DNA of 64,000 nucleotides from assembly GCA_964457755.1 (NCBI GenBank), contig CAYWGC010000003.1, forward strand, positions 75,936 to 139,935. Reading direction: 5' to 3'. The notes under the pieces are model-generated. The model was not told where the DNA came from. It searched no databases and saw nothing but the letters and a program-made list of their open reading frames with translations. Source of the stretch: Tharpella sp964457755 (GTDB lineage: Bacteria; Desulfobacterota; Anaeroferrophillalia; Anaeroferrophillales; Tharpellaceae). Both the position numbers and the translations under genes were made by a program. Of this stretch, positions 46,072-55,005 are shown piece by piece (within the stretch, counting starts at the first letter, position 1; the number at the start of each line of letters is the position of its first letter).

Positions 46072-47838
46072 TTACAAAAAAACAACGACTAACAGAACAA
46101 TCATCAGAGCGGCAACGGCCCCACCGATATATTGCTGAATTTTCCCAGTCTGCAGGGTTCGCATTTTGTCACCGCCCTGGACCACGCCTTTGGCGGAACC
46201 ATCGATGGCCCAGTCAATACCCTCCCAATCAAACCAGGAGAGGGCCTTGGCTACAGCCTTGGTAAAACGTAAGCCTACCGTCCGATAAACTTCACCGACC
46301 CAATCATTGGCAATACTGATCGGTTTACAGGCGACCCACATGAAAACTCGGGCGCCTTTACGATAAAACCAATCGACATCAAGGCTACTTTTGGGTTCTG
46401 GATGCAGATATTTAACCATCAAATAAAAACCCAAACCAGTAAATCCTAAAATCTGCAGGGTTTCAGAGATATGGTAGGCAGTATAGGGATGGTAATGCAC
46501 CGGGAATGGCAGCATCCGATAGAGATATTCTGGATAGATCCCCAAAAATATACACATAAAGGAAGCAATGACCATGGCCAGGTTCATATTCCAAGGAGCC
46601 TCTTTGGCTTTAACCCCGGAATCCTTACCGAACCAGATAAAGTAGGGCAGTTTGATACCGACCGAAAGAAAAGTTCCGACTGCTGCCAGACTCAACATAA
46701 CCAGTAAAAAGGTACGATTGTCGACACCGGCCGCAGCGATAATCATCGATTTACTGATAAATCCGCTGGTTAGTGGGAAGCCGGAGATTGCAATCCCGCC
46801 GATCACCGTAAAGGTCATGGCCCACGGCATCCGTTTATAGAGACCACCGAGCTCATTAAGTTTTGATTTGCCGGTCATCTCGAGGACCGCACCAACTCCC
46901 ATAAAAAGTAGAGCTTTATAGAGAATATGGGCATAAGCGTGGGCGCAGGCACCGTTGACGGCCATCGCCGTACCGATACCAATGCCGCAAACCATGTAGC
47001 CGACCTGGCTGACGATATGATAGGCTAGAATTCGGCGTGCATCGTTTTCAATGACAGCGTAGCCGACCCCGTAGAGCGTCATGATCGCCCCCATGATGGC
47101 CAGCATTTCAAAGCCGGGAAAAGCCCGGGCCAGAACGTAGACTGCGGTTTTGGTGGTAAAGGCGCACATAAAGACGGCCCCGGTTACGGTCGCCTCAGGA
47201 TAGGCATCCGGGAGCCAGGCGTGTATCGGCGGGACGGCAGCATTGAGCATAAAACCGACCATAATCAGATAATCCGCCGTGGTCGCTCCTTCGACCGCAA
47301 TCTGGACAAAACTTAAATCATGACAGTTCTGATAGCGGAGAAAGATACCGGCTAAAAGAATCAGACCGCCAGCAGTATGCACCAGAAGATAACGATAACC
47401 AGCTTCGATCGATCGTTTTCTTTTACGGTACCAGATCAGAAAGGTTGAGGCAAAAGCCATCAACTCCCAGAAGATAAAGATCGTCAGATAATCTCCGGCC
47501 AGCGTCGTTCCAAGAGATCCGGCAACATAGAGAAAAGCCGCAATATGGTGCCCGGTCTCCTTGACATGCAGGCAATATATGGCGCCTATCAAGGCCATCA
47601 GAGTAAAGACATGGAGAAAAACATAGGTAAGTTTATCAACCCTGCCAAAGATAAGCTCAAAACCCATGAAGTTGCAAATGCCAAAACTCTCAGGCAGATT
47701 ATGAATCTGCCAAAAAGCCAACAAGGGTACCGCGAGCAGAATAACCTTCTGCATTTTAAAGCGGGTGAAGATCGGCAGTAACAGCGCTCCAAGAATAAAG
47801 TAGGAGGCCGGATGAAGAAAAATCGTACTACTCATCAT
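46072..47838 (-). CDS. nuoL: NuoL/Mrp-type antiporter-like subunit (second cluster)
   Basis: This membrane subunit has about 588 residues from ATG 47838, with about 15 helices. It has VPPIHAWLPDAYPEATVTGAVF and RRILAYHIVSQVGYMVCGIG. A long C-terminal part includes an amphipathic stretch and a final helix (GGAVAALMIVLLVVVFL), consistent with the NuoL lateral helix. It has features of MrpA/MrpD-like Na+/H+ antiporter subunits. Its start overlaps the end of the small upstream gene. Confidence 0.88.
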   Translation of the reverse strand: MMSSTIFLHPASYFILGALLLPIFTRFKMQKVILLAVPLLAFWQIHNLPESFGICNFMGFELIFGRVDKLTYVFLHVFTLMALIGAIYCLHVKETGHHIAAFLYVAGSLGTTLAGDYLTIFIFWELMAFASTFLIWYRKRKRSIEAGYRYLLVHTAGGLILLAGIFLRYQNCHDLSFVQIAVEGATTADYLIMVGFMLNAAVPPIHAWLPDAYPEATVTGAVFMCAFTTKTAVYVLARAFPGFEMLAIMGAIMTLYGVGYAVIENDARRILAYHIVSQVGYMVCGIGIGTAMAVNGACAHAYAHILYKALLFMGVGAVLEMTGKSKLNELGGLYKRMPWAMTFTVIGGIAISGFPLTSGFISKSMIIAAAGVDNRTFLLVMLSLAAVGTFLSVGIKLPYFIWFGKDSGVKAKEAPWNMNLAMVIASFMCIFLGIYPEYLYRMLPFPVHYHPYTAYHISETLQILGFTGLGFYLMVKYLHPEPKSSLDVDWFYRKGARVFMWVACKPISIANDWVGEVYRTVGLRFTKAVAKALSWFDWEGIDWAIDGSAKGVVQGGDKMRTLQTGKIQQYIGGAVAALMIVLLVVVFL

Positions 47839-48097
47839 TATCTGAGTCCTCACTATCGTAGAAATCTTCACGCTGGGCAAGCCAGACGTGCGAGAGCCCC
47901 TTACAGAAAACAATCATTCCCAGGCATCCGAAAATGGTAAAGAGAGCCCAGAAACCGATAACCGAATCACCCCAAAAATGGGGATGATGTCTTTCAACCA
48001 GGAAATCAAAGAGTAAAGTCCCCAGCAGATAGGCAAAGAAAACCCACTTCAAGACTTTCGCATGAGCCTGCAGATAACTTAACAATGTAACCATCAT
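47828..48097 (-). CDS. Small two-TM protein inside the complex I cluster
   Basis: This protein of 89 residues has two hydrophobic helices (about 18-35 and 45-66) and a very acidic tail, EDFYDSEDSDNDE. It is embedded between antiporter subunit genes and overlaps the next start. It is probably an accessory subunit or assembly factor; I do not recognise the family. Confidence 0.7.
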   Translation of the reverse strand: MMVTLLSYLQAHAKVLKWVFFAYLLGTLLFDFLVERHHPHFWGDSVIGFWALFTIFGCLGMIVFCKGLSHVWLAQREDFYDSEDSDNDE

Positions 48098-48204
48098 GCT
48101 CCCACCACCATATTAAATGACTTCATAATGTCCAACGCCTACTTTAAATATCATCAGTGCTGCACATTTGAAATTTTACTTTGTCGCTACGTTTAACTAT
48201 ATTA

Positions 48205-49695
48205 TTAATTGATCATTACATGAACGATGTTTAAAACAAGATCCGGATAGAAACCCAGTATAATTGAAATAATACTGGTTATCAGAAGCGGGACTACCAT
48301 AAACATGATTAAAGGTTTGTTCTCTAACGATCCACTTAAGCCCTGATCTGCAGGCGCGACTTTGCCAAAGAATGCGGTCAGAAAAATGGGGACAAAATAA
48401 CCGGCATTAAGCAAGCTACTGGCCAACAATACTACGAGCAGGCCAATACTGCCAATGTCCATAGCTCCTAAAGCGAGAAACCACTTGGTAACAAAGCCAG
48501 CCGAACCCGGCACCCCAATCATACTCAAGGAAGCCAACCCAAAAGCGATCATCGTAAGCGGCATCCGGTACCCCAAGCCCCCGAGCTCCTTGATATCCTT
48601 TTTACCACAAGCGACAAAGATTGCCCCGGCACAGAAAAAGAGCGTGATTTTGGAAAAAGCATGATTGGTAATATGGACGAGCCCACCGGTTATACTGTTC
48701 GGGGTCAGCATAGCGACACCGAGAATGATATAGGAAAGCTGGCTGACGGTTGAATATGCCAACCGAGCTTTGAGGTTACTTTTACTCAAAGCAATAATCG
48801 AAGCGGTAATAATTGTAAAAGAGACAAAATAAGCTGTAAAGATCCCTAAATTGAGATCATGAAGCATCTGGACACCAAAGACCGAAAGCATCACCCTACA
48901 GGTCGAAAAGACCCCGACCTTAACAACGACGACGGCATGCAACAAGGCGCTGACTGGGGTTGGCGCAACCATGGCTGATGGCAACCAGCTATGGAACGGC
49001 ATGATCCCGGCTTTAGCAAAACCAAAGAGACACAACAGGTAAGAGACCACAATCAGCAGTTTATTGGCCCCTGCAGGAAAAATCCCATTGATAATTCCAG
49101 TATGACAGAAATCTAAGGTTCCACACTGCAGATAGATGATTACCATAGCCGGCAACAAAAAGGCCTTCGAGGTAAACATCAGATAGACTATATATTTACG
49201 GGCTCCAGCATAACCCTCGGAATCCTGATGATGGGCAACCAGAGGATAGGTGAAGATCGAAACAATTTCATAAAAGAGATAGAGGGTAAAAAGGTTACCG
49301 GCAAAAGCAGCTCCCATAGCAGCCCCGACTGAAACCGCGTAGCAGACATAAAAGCGGGTCTGAGCATGTTCATCAAGCCCCCGCATATAACCGATGCAGT
49401 AGAATCCAGCCAAAATCCAGAGAAAGGAGGCCGTACCCGCAAACATGATCCCTAAACCATCGAGATGAAACTTGATATTAACCCCGGGATAGAGGGTCGC
49501 TAAAGTATATTCGTAAGTCCCACCGGCGAGAATATAAGGCAGCAGAGTAAGCACTGACAAAAAGGTCAGGAACGCCCCGATAAGCGACCAGGCCTCCCTT
49601 AAGTTCGGCTTTTTACCGGAGAACATGACCAACAACGCAGTCAACATCGGCAGAGCGGAGGTAAGCAGGATTTTACTGGTAATAATCGTATCCAT
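48205..49695 (-). CDS. Extra MrpD/NuoN-like proton-conducting membrane subunit
   Basis: This protein of 496 residues has about 14 helices and belongs to the proton-conducting transporter family: YEIVSIFTYPLVAHHQ, GIMPFHSWLPSAMVAPTPVS, and RLAYSTVSQLSYIILGVAML. It is additional to NuoL, NuoM and NuoN in the same cluster, so this complex would have four antiporter-like units. More antiporter modules could raise the number of ions moved per electron pair, or one could move Na+. Confidence 0.9.
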   Translation of the reverse strand: MDTIITSKILLTSALPMLTALLVMFSGKKPNLREAWSLIGAFLTFLSVLTLLPYILAGGTYEYTLATLYPGVNIKFHLDGLGIMFAGTASFLWILAGFYCIGYMRGLDEHAQTRFYVCYAVSVGAAMGAAFAGNLFTLYLFYEIVSIFTYPLVAHHQDSEGYAGARKYIVYLMFTSKAFLLPAMVIIYLQCGTLDFCHTGIINGIFPAGANKLLIVVSYLLCLFGFAKAGIMPFHSWLPSAMVAPTPVSALLHAVVVVKVGVFSTCRVMLSVFGVQMLHDLNLGIFTAYFVSFTIITASIIALSKSNLKARLAYSTVSQLSYIILGVAMLTPNSITGGLVHITNHAFSKITLFFCAGAIFVACGKKDIKELGGLGYRMPLTMIAFGLASLSMIGVPGSAGFVTKWFLALGAMDIGSIGLLVVLLASSLLNAGYFVPIFLTAFFGKVAPADQGLSGSLENKPLIMFMVVPLLITSIISIILGFYPDLVLNIVHVMIN

Positions 49696-49718
49696 ATCTG
49701 TTAAATACCCCTATCCCG

Positions 49719-50033
49719 CTATCCGCGCAGATCAGTGATCTGTTCGGGATCAGATGTTTGATATTTCCGGTAGACAGCAAAGATTAAACTTACAGCAATC
49801 GCCGCTTCAGCCGCCGCCAGCCCCATAATAAAGAGCGTAAAAATCTGCCCGGTCAACGGTTCCGGAGCCAGAAAACGGTTAAAGGCCATAAAGTTCAGAC
49901 CCGCCCCGTTAAGTATCAATTCAATCGAAATCAGCATGCCGATCATCGAGCGATGCTGCATCATGCCGTAAAGACCCAGACACAACATGAAGACGGCGAT
50001 GATCAGGTAGGTATTGAGATTGCAACTAATCAC
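49719..50033 (-). CDS. nuoK: NADH-quinone oxidoreductase subunit K (second cluster)
   Basis: This three-helix membrane subunit has 104 residues. It has GLYGMMQHRSMIGMLISIEL with the conserved glutamate, LNGAGLNFMAF, and GLAAAEAAIAVSLIF with the second conserved glutamate. It is contiguous with nuoJ. Confidence 0.95.
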   Translation of the reverse strand: MISCNLNTYLIIAVFMLCLGLYGMMQHRSMIGMLISIELILNGAGLNFMAFNRFLAPEPLTGQIFTLFIMGLAAAEAAIAVSLIFAVYRKYQTSDPEQITDLRG

Positions 50034-50558
50034 TTACTTAAGCCCCCTGCGCTTGCCGTTCCAAGTAATCGCCACCGCTCCAATCATGGCAATCATGAGA
50101 ACGACCGAAATAAGTTCAAATGCAAGTCCATAACGAGTCATCAAAGCTTCACCGAGGGCGGCCAGACTGTAATCACCACCCCCAGCCCCGCTGGCTTGAA
50201 CCCATTGGGTCCGCGAGAGCCCGAGCTGCAGAACGCCTAAAGTCAGAAGCGACGTCAGCAGAGCCAGAATCGTATTTTTAGGCCCGATGGCATAGGCCGC
50301 CAACTGTTTCGGCGTATAGCCGACCATGATACCAAAAACGATCATGATACAGACCGCTCCGACATAGATCAGAATCTGCATCAGAGCGAGAAAGGGACTG
50401 TTGAGATAGAGATAGAGTCCAGCCACACCAAACATGGCCATCGCCAGCCCCAGGACCGCTTTCATAAGGATCTGAGAACTGACCGCAACCAGAGCCCCGA
50501 AAACAATCATAATGACAAAAAGGTAGAAAAAAATCTCGGTTAAGGTTCCGTAAACCAT
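50034..50558 (-). CDS. nuoJ: NADH-quinone oxidoreductase subunit J (second cluster)
   Basis: This five-helix membrane subunit has 174 residues, with MAMFGVAGLYLYLNSPFLAL and MQILIYVGAVCIMIVFGIM as family hallmarks. It overlaps nuoI by one base and abuts nuoK. Confidence 0.95.
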   Translation of the reverse strand: MVYGTLTEIFFYLFVIMIVFGALVAVSSQILMKAVLGLAMAMFGVAGLYLYLNSPFLALMQILIYVGAVCIMIVFGIMVGYTPKQLAAYAIGPKNTILALLTSLLTLGVLQLGLSRTQWVQASGAGGGDYSLAALGEALMTRYGLAFELISVVLMIAMIGAVAITWNGKRRGLK

Positions 50559-51037
50559 CAGTTGCCTCCGGCGGCCGCAGCAAGGGGTTGAGGATGCCGA
50601 CGCTCGAGCCGCTCAATGAGATCGTAATGAAACTCTTCGCGGGTAAAGCCTGCGATATTGTAGTCCTGTGAATAATCAAGCGCCCCTTTCGGGCAAGTTT
50701 CGACACAACTCCCGCAGAGACTGCATTTGGTAAAATCGAGCTTAAAAACGGTCAACGACTTACGCTTTTCGCCCTCTTTTTTCTCACCTTTGACAACCAG
50801 ACAGTCCGAAGGGCAGGCTTTGGCGCACATACCGCAGACAATACAGTCACAACCACCGGTTTCAAGGTTAAAAACCAGTTCCACATGACCACGATAGTTT
50901 GGGGTGATTTCACACTCCTCACGCGGGTACTGTACGGTGACGATAGGCTTAAACATCTCTCTGATGGTCACATTGAGACCAATCAGCAGACTCTTCGCGC
51001 CAAACCAGAGCTCGCCGAAATATCCTCGATTATTCAT
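50558..51037 (-). CDS. nuoI: NADH-quinone oxidoreductase subunit I (second cluster)
   Basis: This peripheral-arm subunit has 159 residues and two [4Fe-4S] motifs, CIVCGMCAKACPSDC and CSLCGSCVETCPKGA, the N6a/N6b clusters that feed N2. Without NuoEFG in the cluster, a ferredoxin or another protein could donate electrons here. It overlaps nuoH by 4 bp. Confidence 0.95.
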   Translation of the reverse strand: MNNRGYFGELWFGAKSLLIGLNVTIREMFKPIVTVQYPREECEITPNYRGHVELVFNLETGGCDCIVCGMCAKACPSDCLVVKGEKKEGEKRKSLTVFKLDFTKCSLCGSCVETCPKGALDYSQDYNIAGFTREEFHYDLIERLERRHPQPLAAAAGGN

Positions 51038-52002
51038 ATCAGTTTAACCAATACAGCTGTGATGAGAAGATTAGCCAGAGCGAAAGGGATCAAATATTTC
51101 CAGCAAAAGGTCATAAGTTGATCAAACCGTACTCTGGGAAAGGTCCAGCGCACCCAGATCATAACAAAGAGCAGGCCGTAGACCTTGAGCATAAACCAGA
51201 AAATACCGGTATAGTCGCCCAAGGGCAGGGGGATACCCTTCCAGCCGCCCAGAAAAAGGACTGTAGCGATAGAACAGACCGTAAACATATTGGCATATTC
51301 AGCAAGAAAGAAAAAACTGAAACCCATACCACTGTACTCAGTGTGGAAGCCGGCGGTAAGCTCACTTTCCGCTTCCGGCATATCAAAAGGAGCGCGGTTG
51401 GTCTCAGCCATGCCAGAGATAAAATAGATGATAAAAGCCAGCGGTTGAATCAGGATAAACCAATAGTACTTCTGAGCGGCAATAATTCCCGACAGGCTGA
51501 AAGTGCTGGTCACCAGGATTACTGACAGAATCGAGAGGAGCATCGGAATCTCATATGAAACCGCCTGGGCCACCGAACGAAAAGTCCCAAAAAGTGAATA
51601 TTTATTGTTAGAGGCCCAACCGGCAACCAGAATTGCAATCACATTTATCGAAGTCATCGCCAAAATGAATATCAGGCTGATATCCATCGACACAATTTGC
51701 AGTTTTTTACTGAAAGGAATGACCACAAAAGGGAGAACACAAGGGGCAAAAGAGAGCACCGGAGCCAGACGAAAAAGGAATTTGTTCGAACCCTCCGGGA
51801 CCACCAACTGTTTACCGATAAGTTTTAAACCATCAATCAGCAACTGCAGGACTCCGTGCGGTCCGACCTCCATGAGCCCCGGTCGCCTTTGAATATGGGC
51901 TGAAACCTTACGCTCCATATAACCGAGAATCATGGCATTGAGAAAAACAAAGGCCACCACTAACACTGCGGCGATGATCATTCGTAACAACTCAGGGGGC
52001 AT
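51034..52002 (-). CDS. nuoH: NADH-quinone oxidoreductase subunit H (second cluster)
   Basis: This eight-helix membrane subunit of about 322 residues forms the quinone chamber. It has MERKVSAHIQRRPGLMEVGPHG, AETNRAPFDMPEAESELTAG, and WVRWTFPRVRFDQLM. The ATG at 52002 has TAGGAG in front; the longer frame upstream overlaps nuoD and is not used. Confidence 0.95.
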   Translation of the reverse strand: MPPELLRMIIAAVLVVAFVFLNAMILGYMERKVSAHIQRRPGLMEVGPHGVLQLLIDGLKLIGKQLVVPEGSNKFLFRLAPVLSFAPCVLPFVVIPFSKKLQIVSMDISLIFILAMTSINVIAILVAGWASNNKYSLFGTFRSVAQAVSYEIPMLLSILSVILVTSTFSLSGIIAAQKYYWFILIQPLAFIIYFISGMAETNRAPFDMPEAESELTAGFHTEYSGMGFSFFFLAEYANMFTVCSIATVLFLGGWKGIPLPLGDYTGIFWFMLKVYGLLFVMIWVRWTFPRVRFDQLMTFCWKYLIPFALANLLITAVLVKLI

Positions 52003-52024
52003 ATCACTACTCCTAAAAGAAAAC

Positions 52025-53179
52025 CTATCGATCGATTTCCGGGATAACCAGATCCATACTACCCATAGCCGCAACCAAATCAGACAATAACATGCTCTGA
52101 CAAAGCTCCGGCAATACGCTTAAATTCGAATAGGAGGGCACCCGGATTTTAAGACGATACGGAATATCACCACCCCCGCTGACCAGATAATAGGTCAACT
52201 CACCACGGGCCGCCTCAACCGTAAAACTGCAGTCACCGGTCGGCATCTTCATCTTTTTCGGAGCTTTGCCGAGAAAAGGGCCCTCAGGCAGTTGATCCAG
52301 AGCCTGCTCAATAATCCTTAAGCTCTGCTCTATCTCCAGCAGGCGCACCATGTAACGATCATAGGAGTCGCCATTTTGACCGACCGGAATCTCGAAATCG
52401 AAGTTGGGATAGACCGAGTAAGGCTCATTTTTACGCACATCATAGGCGATTCCAGAACCTCTTAAGACCGGCCCGGTAATCCCATAACGCCGTGCCATGT
52501 CCGGGCTGATAATACCAACCCCTTCGGTTCGTTTGATAAAGATGATATTACCGGTTATCAAGTCATTATAGATAGTAAAACGCTCTCGCTGACGCTTGAT
52601 AAAAGCCCGGGTTTTTTCGATAAACTTGTCATCGATATCCTTGCAGACTCCACCGACCCGGAAATAACAGTAAGTCAAACGGGAACCGGTAACATCTTCT
52701 AAAATATCAAGCACCTGTTCCCGATCGTCAAAGGTGTAGAGAATCGGCGTAAAGGCCCCCATATCAAGAAGCATCGCGCCAATCCAGAGATGGTGGCTGA
52801 CAATGCGATTGAGCTCGGATGTGATAACCCGGATATATTCAGCCCGGGCAGGCACTTCAATCCCGCAAAGACGCTCAAAAAGAGCGACATAACCGTGGTT
52901 GTAGGGCAGGGCTGCGGCGTAATCCATACGCCCGGTATTGGGCATGAAGGCCATCCAGTTTTTATGCTCGGCCATCTTCTCCTGCATACGGTGGCCATAG
53001 CCCAAAACCGGTTGGGCCTCGACGACATACTCGCCATCCATCTCCAGAAGAACCCGCAAAACTCCATGTGTACTCGGATGCTGCGGCCCCATATTGAGAT
53101 AGAAGTGATTATCGTTAGGAATATCGGTTACCGGCTCAAGATCGACATGCACAGCGTTATCTCCAACTAAATTTCCCAT
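52025..53179 (-). CDS. nuoD: NADH-quinone oxidoreductase subunit D (second cluster)
   Basis: This second NuoD has 384 residues, with YLNMGPQHPSTHGVLRVLLEMDG, the RMDYAAALPYNHGY region, and the C-terminal SMDLVIPEIDR. It shares one base with nuoC. Compared with the copy at 36-1208 it differs at many positions, so the clusters are not recent duplicates. Confidence 0.97.
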   Translation of the reverse strand: MGNLVGDNAVHVDLEPVTDIPNDNHFYLNMGPQHPSTHGVLRVLLEMDGEYVVEAQPVLGYGHRMQEKMAEHKNWMAFMPNTGRMDYAAALPYNHGYVALFERLCGIEVPARAEYIRVITSELNRIVSHHLWIGAMLLDMGAFTPILYTFDDREQVLDILEDVTGSRLTYCYFRVGGVCKDIDDKFIEKTRAFIKRQRERFTIYNDLITGNIIFIKRTEGVGIISPDMARRYGITGPVLRGSGIAYDVRKNEPYSVYPNFDFEIPVGQNGDSYDRYMVRLLEIEQSLRIIEQALDQLPEGPFLGKAPKKMKMPTGDCSFTVEAARGELTYYLVSGGGDIPYRLKIRVPSYSNLSVLPELCQSMLLSDLVAAMGSMDLVIPEIDR

Positions 53180-53691
53180 CAGCCCTGTTCCGCCTTCTCT
53201 GCTTCAGGTTTTTCTTCTACAGGAGCCGCCCAGCGTAGCTCGGCCGACTCCTTGAGATCCTCGTCTTTTTTAAGCAACGGTTTCAAATCGACATCCTCTT
53301 CGGCCAGAAGCAGAGGTACGAGGTTGGGATGATCAGTAAAGTTGACCCCGTAAAAATCCCGGGTTTCGCGCTCATGCCAATTAGCGCCCTGATAGATATC
53401 GGAGATTGTCGGAATTGAGTTGTCGGCTGCAACCGGCACCCTAACCACAAAACGGCAAGCTCTTTCAAAACTGGCAAACTGATAGACAATCTCAATTGCC
53501 GGTTTGACATGGAGACCACCGACAAAACCCAGAAACATCTCCTGGGCCAGCATACATTCGGCCAAAACTCTCAACTTATCGGCCTCAAGATCTATCTCGA
53601 AATGATAGCCACGCTCTTCGTAGTTACAATTATCGACCTGGATCGAAAGCTCTTTTAGAGCGCTGACAAGTTTCTCAGTAGCTGGGTGCAT
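53179..53691 (-). CDS. nuoC: NADH-quinone oxidoreductase subunit C (second cluster)
   Basis: This subunit has 170 residues and the family core IYQGANWHERETRDFYGVNF then DHPNLVPLLL. The ATG at 53691, preceded by AGAGGAAG, gives a normal length; the frame upstream is inside nuoB. The charged C-terminal tail (EEKPEAEKAEQG) is longer than in the first copy. Confidence 0.94.
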   Translation of the reverse strand: MHPATEKLVSALKELSIQVDNCNYEERGYHFEIDLEADKLRVLAECMLAQEMFLGFVGGLHVKPAIEIVYQFASFERACRFVVRVPVAADNSIPTISDIYQGANWHERETRDFYGVNFTDHPNLVPLLLAEEDVDLKPLLKKDEDLKESAELRWAAPVEEKPEAEKAEQG

Positions 53692-54274
53692 CGGATATCT
53701 TCCTCTGGGGGAACGGATGACGAACCCCACTAATCTTCTCCTGAAGCTTTAAGATCCCCTCAAGCAGACCTTCGGGACGCGGCGGACAGCCGGGCACATA
53801 GACATCAACCGGAATCAGCTTATCGACTCCTTCAACCACATTATAGTTCTCTTTGACGGCAAAGGGCCCGCCGGATATGGCACAATTTCCCATGGCGATC
53901 ACCCACTTAGGGGAGGGCATCTGATCATAAAGGGTCATTACCGCCGAGGCCATCTTCTTGTTGACGGTACCGGCAACAATCATCAGGTCACTTTGGCGCG
54001 GTGAAGGCCGAAAAACTTCCGAACCAAAACGGGAGATGTCAAACCGGGCCATACCTAAACTCATCATCTCAATGGCACAGCAGGCCAAACCAAAGGTCAT
54101 CGGCCAGAGTGAATTGGCCCGACAAAGATTGAATATATCATCAGCCAACTTGTGCTTATAGAGCGGCCCTGGATCATGAACTACAAGATCACCCGGCGCC
54201 CCTCTCTCAAGCCGGGCCTGAAGCTCGGCTGAGTATGAGTGAACGTTTAGTTTGCCTCTCTCTTGATCGCCCAC
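53675..54274 (-). CDS. nuoB: NADH-quinone oxidoreductase subunit B (second cluster)
   Basis: This N2-cluster subunit has about 199 residues with the standard tandem cysteines in FGLACCAIEMMSLGMARFD, then FRPSPRQSDLMIVAGT, MGNCAISGGPF and VPGCPPRPEGLL. The extra N-terminus overlaps the nuoA end by 28 bp, so a slightly later start is possible. It is the useful internal comparison for the UGA-containing NuoB at 1800-2330. Confidence 0.95.
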   Translation of the reverse strand: MGDQERGKLNVHSYSAELQARLERGAPGDLVVHDPGPLYKHKLADDIFNLCRANSLWPMTFGLACCAIEMMSLGMARFDISRFGSEVFRPSPRQSDLMIVAGTVNKKMASAVMTLYDQMPSPKWVIAMGNCAISGGPFAVKENYNVVEGVDKLIPVDVYVPGCPPRPEGLLEGILKLQEKISGVRHPFPQRKISDAPSY

Positions 54275-54639
54275 GTAAAAACTCCTTTAACCCACACATA
54301 TGCGACCGCCAGGGTCAGAATTCCTATAAAAACAAACAGCCCTAACACTCCCTGCATAGCGGACAAACGATCGTAAGCAGCCGCCACCGGGAAGAGATAG
54401 AGAATATCAACATCGAAAGCGAGAAAAATCAAGGCATAGAGATAGTAAGCTGCCCCAAAACGAATGTCCCAGGCTGAACCAAACGGATCCATGCCGCACT
54501 CATAGGTGAGCAAAGTCTTCTTATTGATGGTTCGGGGACGAAAGATATCGGAAATAACGAAAGGGGCAACTCCGGCAATAATACCACCAATCAGAACCAC
54601 GATAATATAGACAAAATCTAGAACGTGCGGAGCAGGCAT
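54247..54639 (-). CDS. nuoA: NADH-quinone oxidoreductase subunit A (second cluster)
   Basis: This membrane subunit has 130 residues, three helices, and LLTYECGMDPFGSAWDIRFG plus YLYALIFLAFDVDILYLFP. It is first in the second nuo operon. Upstream (54640-55005) is a 366-bp gap with the large hairpin listed below. Confidence 0.95.
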   Translation of the reverse strand: MPAPHVLDFVYIIVVLIGGIIAGVAPFVISDIFRPRTINKKTLLTYECGMDPFGSAWDIRFGAAYYLYALIFLAFDVDILYLFPVAAAYDRLSAMQGVLGLFVFIGILTLAVAYVWVKGVFTWAIKREAN

Positions 54640-54925
54640 TTAAAACCCCCTGGAGCAAGGTTGAGGCGGCCCGATCTACATAAATACGGAGCTTAAATAA
54701 AAAGTCCGAGAAAGCTTATGCAAGGCCATTTTAAAACAACCAAAGTGGAAAAGCGGGAAAGACATAATCCATTAAAAAATCAATGTCAAGATTTTTTTAC
54801 CACCCTTTCTCTTTGCAAAATAATTAATAATTCCACTTAATTATAAAGAATAACAAAAACCAGCATTTAGCAAATATTGTATACTAAATGCAAAAAAAAA
54901 CGACACCCCTGTAAAACATTGTTGC

Positions 54926-54965
54926 GAAACACAACCTTTTTTGTTTATAAAAAAGGTTGTGTTTC
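54926..54965. terminator. 17-bp perfect inverted repeat between the NfnAB-like and nuo operons
   Basis: GAAACACAACCTTTTTT (54926-54942) and AAAAAAGGTTGTGTTTC (54949-54965) are exact complements around GTTTAT, with GTTG/CAAC extending the stem. The internal A/T run could act as a terminator in both directions, separating the NfnAB-like operon from nuoA. Nearby 54875-54888 contains GTATAC. Nothing else is seen in the gap. Confidence 0.7.
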
Positions 54966-55005
54966 AACTCTGCCGGTCTTTAACTTTCAGACCAAACAGC
55001 ACCTC

